64,000 nt of DNA from Enoplolaimus lenunculus (Eukaryota; Nematoda; Enoplea; Enoplida; Thoracostomopsidae), in contig JASANG010003296.1 of NCBI GenBank assembly GCA_030248215.1, positions 1 to 64,000 of the forward strand, in the 5' to 3' direction. The translations under genes were made by a program, and so were the position numbers. Below are positions 10,915 to 21,360 of the stretch, one piece after another; position 1 is the first letter of the stretch, and every line of letters starts with the position of its first letter. The notes beneath the pieces are model-generated. The model was given only the letters and a program-made list of their open reading frames with translations, was not told the origin of the DNA and ran no database searches.

Positions 10915-11098
10915 GGCCTATGTTACTTTATGGGGCGTCCAGGTTTCTGGTGGGTCTATAAAAGAGTAGATTTAGATTCTAGTTTACATTTTTTGCTTAG
11001 GCTTAGGCTTAGGCTTAGGAACACATTCTTGCAACGCTTAGGCTTAGGCTTAGGAATACTTTTAATCTAGTGTTACACCCCTGAAAGTAACATTGGCC
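10915..11098 (+). mobile_element. TTAGGC-MITE copy (184 bp) with the cleanest hexamer array
   Basis: The ends are GGCCTATGTTACTTTATGG and CTGAAAGTAACATTGGCC. Two uninterrupted stretches of gcttaggcttaggctta lie at about 11000-11018 and 11038-11053. Flanks GTCCGTTG/GTCCGTTT (10907-10914, 11099-11106) give a 7 of 8 target duplication. Confidence 0.88.
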
Positions 11099-11622
11099 GT
11101 CCGTTTTTCTCAATCAAAGAAAGCATGAGAGAGCCACGGTCACCCCATCAATAAATACCAATTCAGTGTTGAAGTCGATAAGTAGCACCACTGTATACCC
11201 AACGAAAAAATTATACCAAACTATTCCGAAGTCAGTAGTAATAAATTAAACGCACCCACCCTTAATTGACTTATCTCTTAGGAAATCATCTCGTATCAAG
11301 TGTCATTTTTGTCGACGTCTGCTGGAGATGAAAAAACATTCGTGTCACTAATCTTCAAAATTAAACGCTACTACCACACCCCCGTTGATACCTGATATCA
11401 ATAGGCCAACTGCATCACAATAGAGTACATTCATTCCGTAGTCAAACCTTGTCTATCCTGTTTCCCAGCGAATAATCTTTAATTAATAGCCAATCAAAAC
11501 ACGTTTCAAGTTTAGATTACACCAGTTCTAAACGCAGCGTTTTCACTCAACCTGCAATTTAAACTTTTTACCATCCCATATATAATCCACCCCCAATCAA
11601 TTAAATTCTGACCCCTGAACCC
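11099..11622. other. Probable 3' UTR and intergenic DNA of the minus-strand gene
   Basis: No frame or repeat recognised. It lies directly downstream of the 11623-13371 gene on the minus strand; no clear polyadenylation signal. Confidence 0.4.
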
Positions 11623-13371
11623 TTAACGAAAATTAACAACATTCCCGTTCGGAAACAACGGCATGAACTGTTCATCGTTGAATCGCTCGGCAACTTTGCT
11701 GCAATTGCCTGCAGTCTCACGCCCATCGGCGCACCGCAAGTTTCCACCATAGTTTGTGTTGGCGCTATTTTTCCTTTGATCATTCTTTGATGTTGCCGCC
11801 GAATCATCGCGATACAACAAATCTTCGTCGTCATAGCTGCTGTCGACATTGTTGCGTTGATGCCGCGTCGATGTTGCCGCTACCGCATATCGTTGCGTCA
11901 TCAATGGAGTATCAACAAATTCATAGTGACTCAGCGTTGTAACGAGTTGTTGAGTTGGATCCAACTGAGTTGAATTGAAAGTTGCGCCAGCAGCGCAAGG
12001 TGAATTTAAATTGAATTCGGGCGATATTTTGGTACAATCGTAGATTGGCGACCGGCGTCGACAATATCTTTCCAATTCGGTCGATACCTTTGAAGGTTTA
12101 CCGAACACTAACGGTGAACGTTGCTGGCTGCAAGCTATAAGACTTGTCGCGCAACCAGATACGGTGTTTTTTCCACACCCACTATTGCTGCTTGTCGACG
12201 TAACCCTGTCAAAATTTGGTTCCGACTCTGGCGCAGGCAAAATTGCTGAAATTTGTCTCGGAGGGCGTTGACTGCAAGTTACAAGGTAAGCAAGCGGTAC
12301 AATCGGTAGCATAATATTAGTGACAACACATATAATTACAGTTGCTATTACCAAATGAGACACTAGTTTAGCATGATCGCCAGAGGCGGTTGCAGATCCC
12401 GCTGAACTGCTTGCGACTGACGAACGTTGCATACGCGAGCTACTGCCTCCCATAGGTGCCACTAAACTACTACTGCTACCGCCAACGCCAATAGGATGGG
12501 TTAAATCTTGGAATTGATGATCTAAAACTTGTTCCAGTTTAGTTTTCAACGCATTAAAATGACACTCTTCCGTCGTAGCGTGAATTTCACGTCCCATCAT
12601 TGAATAGCTGTGTACAAGCGGTTGTTCCAGTACACAAAATCGACCGTAATTTTCACCTGGGGCTAACGCTGAAAATCGTACGCGTAAACTTTTTGGCTGG
12701 CTGACGATATACGTTTGCGCTGGAGCGCTGCCGCGGTCTAAATATGTCATCAGTCGAATAGGAAAATCAGCATCCACAGACACTTGAAAATCAATAAATC
12801 TGTCACCGATTGCTGAAATTTGAATGTCTCGTACAGCGCCGTCTGCTCGCTTGCCAAATTCGTCCAAGGTTCGTGAGAGAGCACAACTGGTCGATGTGTT
12901 TCCTCGATTGGCACGACGGACAACATTTTCAAATTCAACACAAATGTAGTACCACGATTTTTCATCGAGTCCATCCACTGTGACAGAATCGTCTTCTATA
13001 TCTTCTCGATACATCATTCGTCGAATTTCGCCGTTTCGCCCGCTGCCTGCTCCTTCAAAGTAGGCCTTCGAACGACCGCCGTTGAGCGCCTGCCCTGCGC
13101 CATCAAATCCAGGCCCCAAGAATAGTTCAGCTTGTTGTCGCAGTGGAATCACCGAAAGAAATATCGTTGGCAACTTAGTTGGATTTAAATAATGATGAAC
13201 AAATTCGGTTTCGAGCACAATTTGAAATCCTGACCGCCGTGGATCGATCAATTTAATTGCGGCAACATCAACGAACACTTTTGGCATTTGAGTATTCGCT
13301 GTGGCTTGATGAATAAACAATGGACACAGCGAGAGGAGTACGAACATTAACGAAGGTAGCTGACAAGCCAT
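11623..13371 (-). CDS. Type I membrane protein with FN3-like ectodomain, intronless
   Basis: 582 residues in one exon, ATG at 13369-13371, stop TAA at 11623-11625. Residues 1-25 are a signal peptide (LMFVLLSLCPLFIHQATA). Residues 30-285 are the ectodomain, with WYYICVEFEN, STSC, RTLDEFG, IRLMTYL, GSAPAQTYIV, NYGRFC, MMGREIHA and EECHF. Cys144, 163, 246 and 270 are conserved in the paralogue. Residues 295-330 are a Ser/Gly-rich stalk. Residues 334-366 form the membrane segment (LVIATVIICVVTNIMLPIVPLAYLV). Residues 367-582 are a polar tail rich in Ser, Asn and Asp with many tyrosines. An N-glycosylation site NTS lies at 158. The ectodomain inserts a Gly/Arg-rich loop (about 85-118) that the paralogue has in a shorter form. 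The role is probably cell-surface recognition or adhesion; the family function is not known to me. It faces the 7552-8733 gene tail to tail. Confidence 0.87.
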   Translation of the reverse strand: MACQLPSLMFVLLSLCPLFIHQATANTQMPKVFVDVAAIKLIDPRRSGFQIVLETEFVHHYLNPTKLPTIFLSVIPLRQQAELFLGPGFDGAGQALNGGRSKAYFEGAGSGRNGEIRRMMYREDIEDDSVTVDGLDEKSWYYICVEFENVVRRANRGNTSTSCALSRTLDEFGKRADGAVRDIQISAIGDRFIDFQVSVDADFPIRLMTYLDRGSAPAQTYIVSQPKSLRVRFSALAPGENYGRFCVLEQPLVHSYSMMGREIHATTEECHFNALKTKLEQVLDHQFQDLTHPIGVGGSSSSLVAPMGGSSSRMQRSSVASSSAGSATASGDHAKLVSHLVIATVIICVVTNIMLPIVPLAYLVTCSQRPPRQISAILPAPESEPNFDRVTSTSSNSGCGKNTVSGCATSLIACSQQRSPLVFGKPSKVSTELERYCRRRSPIYDCTKISPEFNLNSPCAAGATFNSTQLDPTQQLVTTLSHYEFVDTPLMTQRYAVAATSTRHQRNNVDSSYDDEDLLYRDDSAATSKNDQRKNSANTNYGGNLRCADGRETAGNCSKVAERFNDEQFMPLFPNGNVVNFR

Positions 13372-13780
13372 AATACTGCGATCAAATTAGCGTATTAGCT
13401 TAAATGCTGGAATACTGTATGTCGGCTCTTATATTTAATACTACATATTTAATTTTTGTCTATATTAAAATAAAATAAATATATTTATGCACATATTTAA
13501 AGCTACAGTTGGCTAATCAAGAATATATATATTATATATAATATATAATGGCTGAGTTTCTAAAATCGTACTTAAGTTTTTACTTAAGTTATACTTAAGT
13601 ATTTAATTAAGTCGCCAATTTCAGTAAATACATAAATTTTTGAGCAAAACCAAATAAACGCCAACCGTCAGCCATTGATACTAGAAAAAAATAATAGTTT
13701 TACTTTACATTATCGAGGCAACTTAACTTAAGCAAGCTTTAAAGAACGACAAAATGGTTCAGTAATTAATTACTTTGGAA
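13372..13780. other. Upstream region of the minus-strand gene
   Basis: AT-rich, with an alternating TA run at about 13525-13550 and repeated acttaagt words (13569-13610). It presumably holds the promoter of the 11623-13371 gene; no defined box can be assigned. Confidence 0.4.
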
Positions 13781-14032
13781 CACTGTAAATTTCAGTGAGT
13801 TGATTTTAATTCAGAATGAGTTGAATCACTCAGTCTCAGTTAGAATTATCAGAACTCACAATTTGGAGTTGATCCAATTCGTTCTGAGTTAATTAATCAA
13901 CTCGCCCGGAGTCAACTCAACTCAAAGTTAGAATCAACTCAACTGAGAATGAGTTGATATTTACTGATATTAATTCAGAAATAACCAACTCGCTAGCTTA
14001 ACTGATTAATCAACTCATTGGAATTTACAGTG
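13781..14032 (+). mobile_element. GAGTTGA/TCAACTC foldback MITE (252 bp)
   Basis: It starts CACTGTAAATTTCAGTGAG and ends CTCATTGGAATTTACAGTG, with internal inverted words gagttgattaatcaactc. Copies lie at 14759 and 17618. No coding capacity. Confidence 0.8.
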
Positions 14033-14758
14033 AAAATGAGTACTAAGTCGTACTTAAGTAGGGTTTTGGAAACCCAGCCAATATATAACATAATACATAT
14101 ATTATATTACTTCTAAGCATGGTTCCAAAAACCAAACCAATAATAATTAAGAATTTCCATACGTAGATATAATTTCACATATGTAAATGTATATCAATAA
14201 TATACAAAATATATCAAAAAAATATTAATCTTTCAAACTTAAATAATATTTTACCAGCCTTAATCATTGAAATAAAAAATGACAACAACATTGGTTTTTT
14301 GCGATTGCGAGCACAAAAATTATTAACAAAACGTGTTGCAGGAGGCTAAGTTTCAGAGTGAAATTATTGCACAAAAAACACTACTGCTGTATGCATGTAT
14401 ACATACAAAAAGAGCAGATGGCAGTTGCAATATTTAGCAATATTTAATGTTTATAACAATGCATGCATTCATGCAGAATTGACACTACAAAGTAATGAAT
14501 TGACGTTTTATCACGCATGACTCATAGAATAATGCGATGGATCATGATGTAGGTTCATTTTAATGGTTACATGATACATCTGCTAGTAATCAATTAGTCA
14601 CATTTTAGGAACCGGATGGTTAAGGACTTCAAAATTATAAATCGCTTCCTTGCGGTATTAAGAAAGATCATGAAAAAAACAACAAACATTTCAAAAATTG
14701 TTGTGTTATGCTTCGTCAGAAATAACGATGGTGTAACCGGGTGTTATGGTCAAAATCG
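14033..14758. other. AT-rich intergenic DNA
   Basis: Contains short TA-rich runs (14090-14110) and no gene or shared repeat that I can support. Confidence 0.45.
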
Positions 14759-14994
14759 CTCTGTAAGATTGAAAGAATTAATTTTAATTCAAAATGAGTT
14801 GAATCACCGAGTCTGAATAAGGTCTTTTTTAGAACTCGGAATTCTGAACTGATAGAATTGATTTTGAAACAATCAACTCGCTCGACATTAAATCAACTCA
14901 GAGGGAGTTAATGTTTACTGTTAACACAGAAACAAATATGAAATGGCAAATTCGTTCTTTGTGTTGATTAATCAACTAAGTGGAATTTACAGTG
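14759..14994 (+). mobile_element. GAGTTGA/TCAACTC foldback MITE (236 bp), diverged
   Basis: Same family as 13781: it ends in GTGGAATTTACAGTG with gttgattaatcaact just inside. The left tip is more decayed (CTCTGTAAGATTGAA). Confidence 0.75.
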
Positions 14995-15734
14995 AGATGT
15001 CTGTTTCCGGTTCGGCAGTAGCGGAAATTCCGTTACTTTATGCTCATTGTAATTTATATTTTTTGATATCAACCGAATTCATCTAAAATCTTAACAAATT
15101 TTCATGTATTCACTATATATCATTCCTACACAATATTTGAATGGGTGATGAATATTGGCCCATACAAGTTGAGTTTTTTTTTTGAAAAATTAAGTATTTT
15201 TTAAAACATTTACACATAAATATCTGTTTTCCCCTATTCACAGTAAAATGCGACTATTTCTCTCCGACTTCCATGCAAAGAACGGGCACCTCGAAGGCCC
15301 CAGCAAAAAAGATCCATCATGTAATTTCGAGAGTTTGCGTATTGCACGTTTACTCGGATTAGGCAGTGTTATTTACGCTTTACTTTGGCTTCTCGTTCGC
15401 TTCGCTGGTTAGTTTTCGTCGACGATTATATGTTGCGCTCCAGCGTATGTGACCATTGTTTTTGGATAAGCTGTTGCACCCGTGGTTGATCCTTACACGA
15501 GGACCCTAACCTCGTATGCAGGGGGGTCATATACTCTTGCCGCGGCCTTGCATTTCCGCTAGTTATATTATTCGTTCATACACAGAAATGATCTTAGTGG
15601 GTGAGAATATGGTTAGAAACAGTAGTCGCAAGCGAGATCAATTTGCAGCTTCGAGAGACCACGCCTTCTTAAGACAAAACCTACTTATTATCAGGATTAA
15701 TCAACTGTATTTCTTCTATTGTGTGCCGCCAACC
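14995..15734. other. Intergenic DNA, no gene
   Basis: Short open frames only. A small inverted word (acgaggaccctaacctcgt) lies at about 15496-15514. Confidence 0.4.
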
Positions 15735-15895
15735 CTTGGCCAGAGTGAGGCTAGGGCGGTCTCGCCCCATCAGGAATAATTTTAGCCCCATAGAAATATT
15801 TCAACCTTGTTGTAAATCATCAAAAACCCATGTAGACCCCTTCTGAAATATGTACACCCCACCCTAACTAGTTGAGCTGGCTATAACCCTGGTGT
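15735..15895. repeat. Short dispersed repeat (CTGGCTA family)
   Basis: A block with ...aattttagcccc, caaccttg-tgtaa-catc-aaaacccatgt and agctggctat. Related blocks lie at 48305-48480, 50583-50745 and 61132-61272 (inverted). About 150 bp, non-coding; probably another non-autonomous element whose ends are not defined. Confidence 0.6.
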
Positions 15896-16481
15896 ACCAC
15901 TGGATTAATATGGCGCACACCGGCAACTTCTGAAATGCTTATACAAAACCGAATGCAATGTATTAAAACTGCCGCCTTCAGTCGGCGAAACCTCTATAAA
16001 CCCGATCGCTGAATTTTTAAAAACAAAACACGCGATTTCTAAAAGCATTTTTGTCTGTAACTTCATTTTCAAAAGTTTCCGTTCATATTTTCGGTCAAGA
16101 AATTGTTTCAATATTAATATTGAAACGCGTGTTTTTTTCACACGGAATAGCTTTCAGGCAAATATCGAGTAAAGTCGTGGGAATATTTTTACTGCCCGGT
16201 CGGTACACAATAAAAGGATAATGTTTCATGAGACTTCTCAGACGCATAAACCAGTGAGGGGACACGCAGCGCAGGATTGTATACGCGATGAATGCATGAG
16301 ATTCACAAATTTAAGATTACTTTAAGGTTCAGCATTCGGTCGACATTTTAAACAGATTTTCGTCACTAGCAACGGTCGCTTTCAGAAACGTTTCCCCTTG
16401 GAATCATATTTTGCAATAAAGAAACTTACTATGTAAATCTTGAAAAAGTTTGTTTCTGATAATTAAATGATAGTTGACACT
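15896..16481. other. Intergenic DNA, nothing recognised
   Basis: AT-rich, no similarity-bearing frame or RNA gene seen. Confidence 0.4.
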
Positions 16482-16585
16482 GTCTGATTTGCACCAGAAC
16501 CTCAAACAATCGATATGGTTCCCCCCAAATCAAGTCTGATTTACACCAGAACCTCAAACAATCGATATGGTTCCCCCCAAATCAA
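16482..16585 (+). repeat. Tandem duplication of a 52-bp unit
   Basis: Two adjacent 52-bp copies starting gtctgattt(g/a)cacc and ending ccccccaaatcaa differ at one base, indicating a recent duplication. Confidence 0.9.
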
Positions 16586-17320
16586 ATAAAAAGCCGGACA
16601 TCTGTCGTACATGACTTCATATGACCATGAAGCATCGTTACGAAAATTGGTTGCGAGGTCGTTTAGGACCCGTGGGAAAACTTCAAAAAACGTAATCTTT
16701 TTAAAATCAAATTTTTGCAAATTAAACATTGAAACGCTGCGAAGTTGAAATTGCGTTTCTTTTGTTTTTGTACTTAACTTTGATATATGCCGACACTGCA
16801 AGGTTTCAACAGGAATTAACTTTTGCCGGAACGGGAACAGGAACAGGTAGTGAATTTTTGTTACAGGAACCGTAACAGAAACAGAAACCAGAATTTGAAA
16901 TAATTTTCATCACCGAATTGCTGTTGGACTTTGACGCAAACTTTGTCAAAAATGGGTTAAGCAAATTTTCAACTACTTCAACATCAAGCTTTTTGAAAAC
17001 AAATCAGAAACAGTTTATAGACAAACTAAAAGTAAAGGCAAAAGCATTCATTTCGAAATAACAATTTTTCAAAGACAAAGTTTTCCATACTCAAATGATT
17101 AGCAATAGTTTGCCACAAAACCGTCAAACTTCCGGAGATGCAGGAACAGGAATTGAATTTTTGCAGGAATTCCGGCCGGAACAGGAATTCCGGCCGGAAC
17201 ATTTATTCCAGTTGAATTCTTTAGCCGACAATTATACAATCTAACTTGATTGATTTATTCAATTTGTTGCTGCTGCAAAAGCTGCATGAAAAGCGTTGTA
17301 GTATCGCCTGGCCGATGCAG
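16586..17320. other. Intergenic DNA with GGAAC-rich patches
   Basis: Patches of ggaacaggaac occur at 16826-16850 and 17140-17205, the latter holding a direct repeat of ggaattccggccggaaca. No gene. Confidence 0.5.
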
Positions 17321-17321
17321 G

Positions 17322-17394
17322 GTTGTGTGGTTCAGCGGTTTTGGAGTTAAACCGTCAATCTGTAAGTCGTCAGTTCGAATCCGCAGTAGCAACC
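17322..17394 (+). pseudogene. tRNA-like sequence, degenerate
   Basis: An A-box-like TGGTTCAGCGG (17328-17338) is followed by a good B box GTTCGAATCC (17373-17382) at tRNA spacing. The T stem and lower acceptor stem do not pair well (GTTG/CAAC pairs, the rest does not), so it is a tRNA relic or a tRNA-derived SINE head. A GTA in the presumed anticodon position suggests Tyr, weakly. Confidence 0.35.
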
Positions 17395-17475
17395 ATGCAA
17401 AAATTTTCCTGAAGTGGGTTATATGGTACTACAATGATTTTTAGTGTGTCCATTTGTGATAATAAAGACATGTAA

Positions 17476-17877
17476 GAGTTGCGCTATAGTTTTTAATTGT
17501 TTTAATGATGTCCGCCACCAACTAACGCCAAAAGTCACCTTGTATTGTCGTACGTGAATTATTGACGTGCGATACCGTAAGGTGACGGACGGGTGAGTTA
17601 CGGTGCCAAACAACAAGCACTGTTAATTCCAATGAGTTAATTAATCAACTCAGACGGAAAGTTAGTTATTTTTGAGTTAATAACAGTAAACTTTCGCTCA
17701 CTCTGAGTTGAATTGATTCTCAAAGTGAGTTGAGTTGAGGGAGTTGATTAATTATATCAGAATGACTTGAATGAACTCAAAATTCTGAGTTCTGATAGTC
17801 CTAACTCAGACTGAATGATTCAACTCATTTTGAATTAAAATGAACACACTGGAATTTACTGTGAGTATAGCGCAACC
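17476..17877 (+). mobile_element. GGGTTGCGCTATA MITE interrupted by a GAGTTGA MITE
   Basis: The outer ends are GAGTTGCGCTATAG and TATAGCGCAACC. The core has gtccgccacc and aaggtgacggacgggtgag, like the 26823 and 52041 copies. The GAGTTGA element 17618-17863 lies inside it, so the host element is the older of the two. Confidence 0.75.
17618..17863 (+). mobile_element. GAGTTGA foldback MITE (246 bp), nested
   Basis: The ends CACTGTTAATTCCAATGAG and GGAATTTACTGTG and the inverted gagttaattaatcaactc words match the 13781 family. Nested near the right end of the 17476 element. Confidence 0.8.
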
Positions 17878-18372
17878 GTTACAAATAAGTCATCGCCAGT
17901 AGGCGAAATTAATTTTGGAACTTCATTAAAAAGATTCTACACAGCATTGCAAATCGGGCTAAAGTCCGCCACAAACAAATGACAAGTTTTCAAACAAACT
18001 GCTATTGTTTTTTTCGCATTAAAAGCACTCAACTCAGGGTATGTGCCTTCTCTGTAGGACAGTCTTATTTCAAATTTTATCTCCAAAATTTTACAAATAT
18101 TACAATTTTTCTAAAAAACGCTCATACGATTAACATAATTGAAACTACTTTGTTTCAATGATTGTTACGTGTTAATTATAACTGCCTGAGCCTAAGACTA
18201 AAACCTTAACTTGAAGCTAAGTATAAATCGAAGCATACGCCTACGCATAGCCAGTCCTGTATCATGATGAAGCCTAAACTGAAGTTTTCTAGTCTCGTAA
18301 GTCAACCAGTCTCCCTGTCACCCAATGGACAGGCAGGTCCCGTTTCCAATATTTGTTAGTAATAAACTTTCA
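17878..18372. other. Intergenic DNA with a decayed TTAGGC-like tract
   Basis: Bases 18184-18275 hold degenerate cctaag words (gcctaagactaaa, cctacgcatag). No gene. Confidence 0.45.
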
Positions 18373-18475
18373 CTGTAGTGACCCTTAAGAAGAAGAGATA
18401 TTTATATACCTCTCAAGAGGTTACCCAATGTTATTCGGTTACGGACTGTTATTTTCAACCCTTGCCCCGTGTTTG
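18373..18475 (+). mobile_element. Pogo-like MITE fragment
   Basis: The left tip CTGTAGTGACCC and the internal gttattcggttacggactgttat match the 6111 element; the right portion is missing. Confidence 0.65.
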
Positions 18476-19708
18476 TTGGACCCAGCAGCCTTCCTTATTT
18501 ATATTCATTGTTTTCAGCAAAACTGACTTGCTCCGAAGTATATGCTTAGACTTTATGCTTGTTTATGTTATCGTTACGTTTCTCAAAGTAACATTGACCA
18601 ATAAAATGATGCAGGACTTGATTAGACGCACTGTGGCCGACTTGATCTTTTGATGGATAGGTAGAAGACTATAGTAACATTGTGTATTTGATCCAACGAC
18701 AAAACCAAAATCCGTAATTCGAGTTTGAAATCTTACATTTTGTAGAAATTTAAAATGTTTTTTCCTTTCAAGAAATCCAAGGTTACGCAACGTTTCCGTG
18801 ATGATAATTTGTCATCTTACAACAATCCAGCCAAAAGTCAACAACACTATTTTACGTATCGCACTGAATATGAATGTACACTTGCAATCATAAAACGCAG
18901 TGCACCGATTATTGCGCAAAACTACTGTACCTGTGCAACAAATAAAAGTTATAACTGCAGTTGCAATAAAAGTGCAAATTATAACTTGCTATAATAACCT
19001 TTCGCCCAGTTGATTAAGACATACCCAATCTATGTATCGCAAATCATAACAGACAAAGACAGCCCCCCTCTATATACGACTATGTAGGTACGGATTCGAA
19101 AACTGTTCCCGACTCCTGGATAAGCGGTAATCACTGTCAAAAAATTATTGGTCCCGACGGTTAAACAAGGCCCTAGACAGAACGGGTTTCAGGCGTCAAC
19201 CCCTATCCCGCAAGATTTTGGTTCCTTAGTTTTTAGATACGCTAGCAGTTTGAAACACAACCCCTCTCGGAATTTTTCTAAAGCGTATTGCCTCTTTGCA
19301 AACATTTGGATACGCGGCGTTCATAGGGTTTGAAAAAAACCAGAAACCTTATCTTATATCAGTTGGAAACTGATATTTGACTGAGAAATAGTCTTGGGAC
19401 GGCACTGGATAAGAAGTTCTTTCCAATAGAGTCAAACGCGGAATGATCTTCTGTGTGGCAATCTTGAAGCTATTTTAAGTATTTGAGAGAAAAATATGGT
19501 CCAAAATACGTTTTTCAACTATTCATATGGTAAAAGCAGAAACTAACATTGTACGCTATTTTTATATATTTTAGCAGACGCACAATACTTTCTGTTATTT
19601 ACTAAAATTAGAAAAAACATTATCTACTTTTTAGTCATTATTTGTTATTGACGCAAAACAAGAATTTGTCCATTGAAAATGTTAAATTTACTTACTGTTA
19701 CTATCCAT
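18476..19708. other. Intergenic DNA, no gene
   Basis: Only short frames. A patch at 18870-18985 is rich in tgca/gcaa words but has no defined ends. Confidence 0.4.
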
Positions 19709-19897
19709 CAGCGATGGATCCAGAAATTTCTGACTGGGAAGCGGACTGGCAAAAGTTATATGAAACACGACTTTCACTGTATGCTATATATATGCCAATT
19801 TTCTTAGAAGAGAAAATTGTAAGGTAAGCCGCTTACGATTTTATTTCAAACAATTTTCTGACAAGGGGCGTACGCCCCCGCTCAAGATTGGCCAGTG
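19709..19897 (+). mobile_element. hAT-like MITE (about 189 bp)
   Basis: It starts CAGCGATGGATCCAGAAATTT, a typical hAT-style CAGNG tip, and ends ...GGCCAGTG after gggcgtacgccccc. Internal words (tatgctatatat-tgccaattttct-gaagagaaaattgta) recur at 31421-31587 and 36905-37060. No coding capacity. Confidence 0.65.
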
Positions 19898-20930
19898 GTT
19901 ACCGTTTTGTATTTAGAGTTAAAGCGTAAACAAGTGTTCAAAACAGTTGATAAAACATTAAAATAAATACTATATTTTTTGCTTCAAACCACTAGTTCCT
20001 GTTTTCAGCAATTTTCCTCCCTAAGTTTCCGCAACAGTCACTATCGGAGCCAGAGGGAGAGCGGGGGGCATTTCTGGATCCGCGGCTGGCCACAGACGCC
20101 CAAAAACCTTAATTTGAATAAGCATTTTTGACAAAATGTTTTCATACGAAAGTGAAATATTACAAAATTGTAATGACCCTAAAATCATTGCAGTAGCAGT
20201 CCTAATGCGCAGAATTGAGATGTCGAAAAACGGCATGTTTTACAGATCTTAGCTCAAGTCATTTCATTAGCGGAGCAAGGATGTTCAGGTTTTTTTCGGT
20301 GTCGAAATTAGTTTTTAAACGTACTTAGCAAACATCCGACGGTTCACAAATCGCATCAAAGGCGACAAGTTTTTGAATTCGACTGGTATCCATGACATAT
20401 TTTTCAGTAATTTAACTAGAAAACACATTTTAAGCTTTAGATGGACCTTCAAAGCTAAGAACGTCCTCAAGGCAGAGCTAGTGGTCCGATACTTCCCCGT
20501 TCTGTTGCTGTGTGGGATCACTTATTCATTTTTCAACTGAAGTTTTCCCCAAGTATACGATTTGATGTTTTTGGCGTTAAGTTACCAATGAATCCATTTT
20601 TGCAATGAATGGCTTCAACTACCGTTTTTGGCAAAAACTTAATTCCAATTCAGTGTATCAATTATTGTTTCAACTTAAACTAAATTATGAATTAACTCTT
20701 GCTCGATATCCACGAAAACAAACCCGGTATCCGGTATAAACCTACCGGATACCAGATATTTACGGTTGTAGTGCCGAATATCATAAAATTGCTTTCAACA
20801 AGTAGGCGTCTTTAATATCTGACGGCGATTACTTTTCTGGGCAAGTCAAGAAGTTCAAGTTTTTTCGATACTTTTTCGCTATTTAAACTTAAACGAGCGA
20901 TAGTTAAACTCATTTTTGTGTTATTTCAGT
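19898..20930. other. Intergenic DNA with a small hAT-like fragment
   Basis: 20040-20088 contains gagcggggggcatttctggatccgcggctgg in pieces, the end of a hAT-like element. 20728-20757 has an inverted pair of ccggtat words. No gene. Confidence 0.45.
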
Positions 20931-21061
20931 TTATCAGTACCAATTATAAAGTTTATATCTATTCCTAAGCCTAAGCCTAAGCAAAAAATAGTCTAAAGCT
21001 TAAACTGACTCTATTATAGCCCCTCCGGAAAACGATCCAGCCCTGTTCTATACATAGGACC
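20931..21061 (+). mobile_element. TTAGGC-MITE copy, left end lost
   Basis: Starts near agtaccaattataaag, continues with cctaagcctaagcctaagc and aaaaaatagtctaaagctt, and ends ctgttctatacataggacc, the right end of the GGCGGAAC subfamily. Confidence 0.72.
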
Positions 21062-21360
21062 CTAAGACTTAGCCCGTAATGGTCATTTATGATTTAATCT
21101 ACGTTTAAACCGATTCCTAAAGCCTCGGCGTCCTTAAACTATGCCTAAGCCAAGGCCTAAGTCTGAGCCATAGACTAAGTCAAAGCCTACGCCTAAGGAT
21201 AAAGCACCTCTAAAATGTATATCTAAGCTTTACACCAGATGTTATGGATAAACACCTAAATACCTAAGCCTAAGACGGAGCGTTGCATATTCCTAAACCT
21301 AAATCGTGAGCCAAAGGATTGCATAATCCTAAATCTAAGCCTAAGCCTAAGGAATTACTT
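21062..21360. repeat. Long decayed TTAGGC-like tract
   Basis: About 250 bp of diverged cctaag/cctaagc words (for example 21141-21200, 21258-21285, 21329-21352) without recognisable MITE ends. Probably one or more old copies merged by decay. Confidence 0.6.

Noticed and set aside
10980-11060. True chromosome end or fusion point because of TTAGGC repeats
   Set aside because: The array lies inside a MITE with inverted tips and a target duplication, and many such copies occur in the window.
17322-17394. Functional tRNA-Tyr
   Set aside because: T stem and most of the acceptor stem do not pair; only the B box is good.
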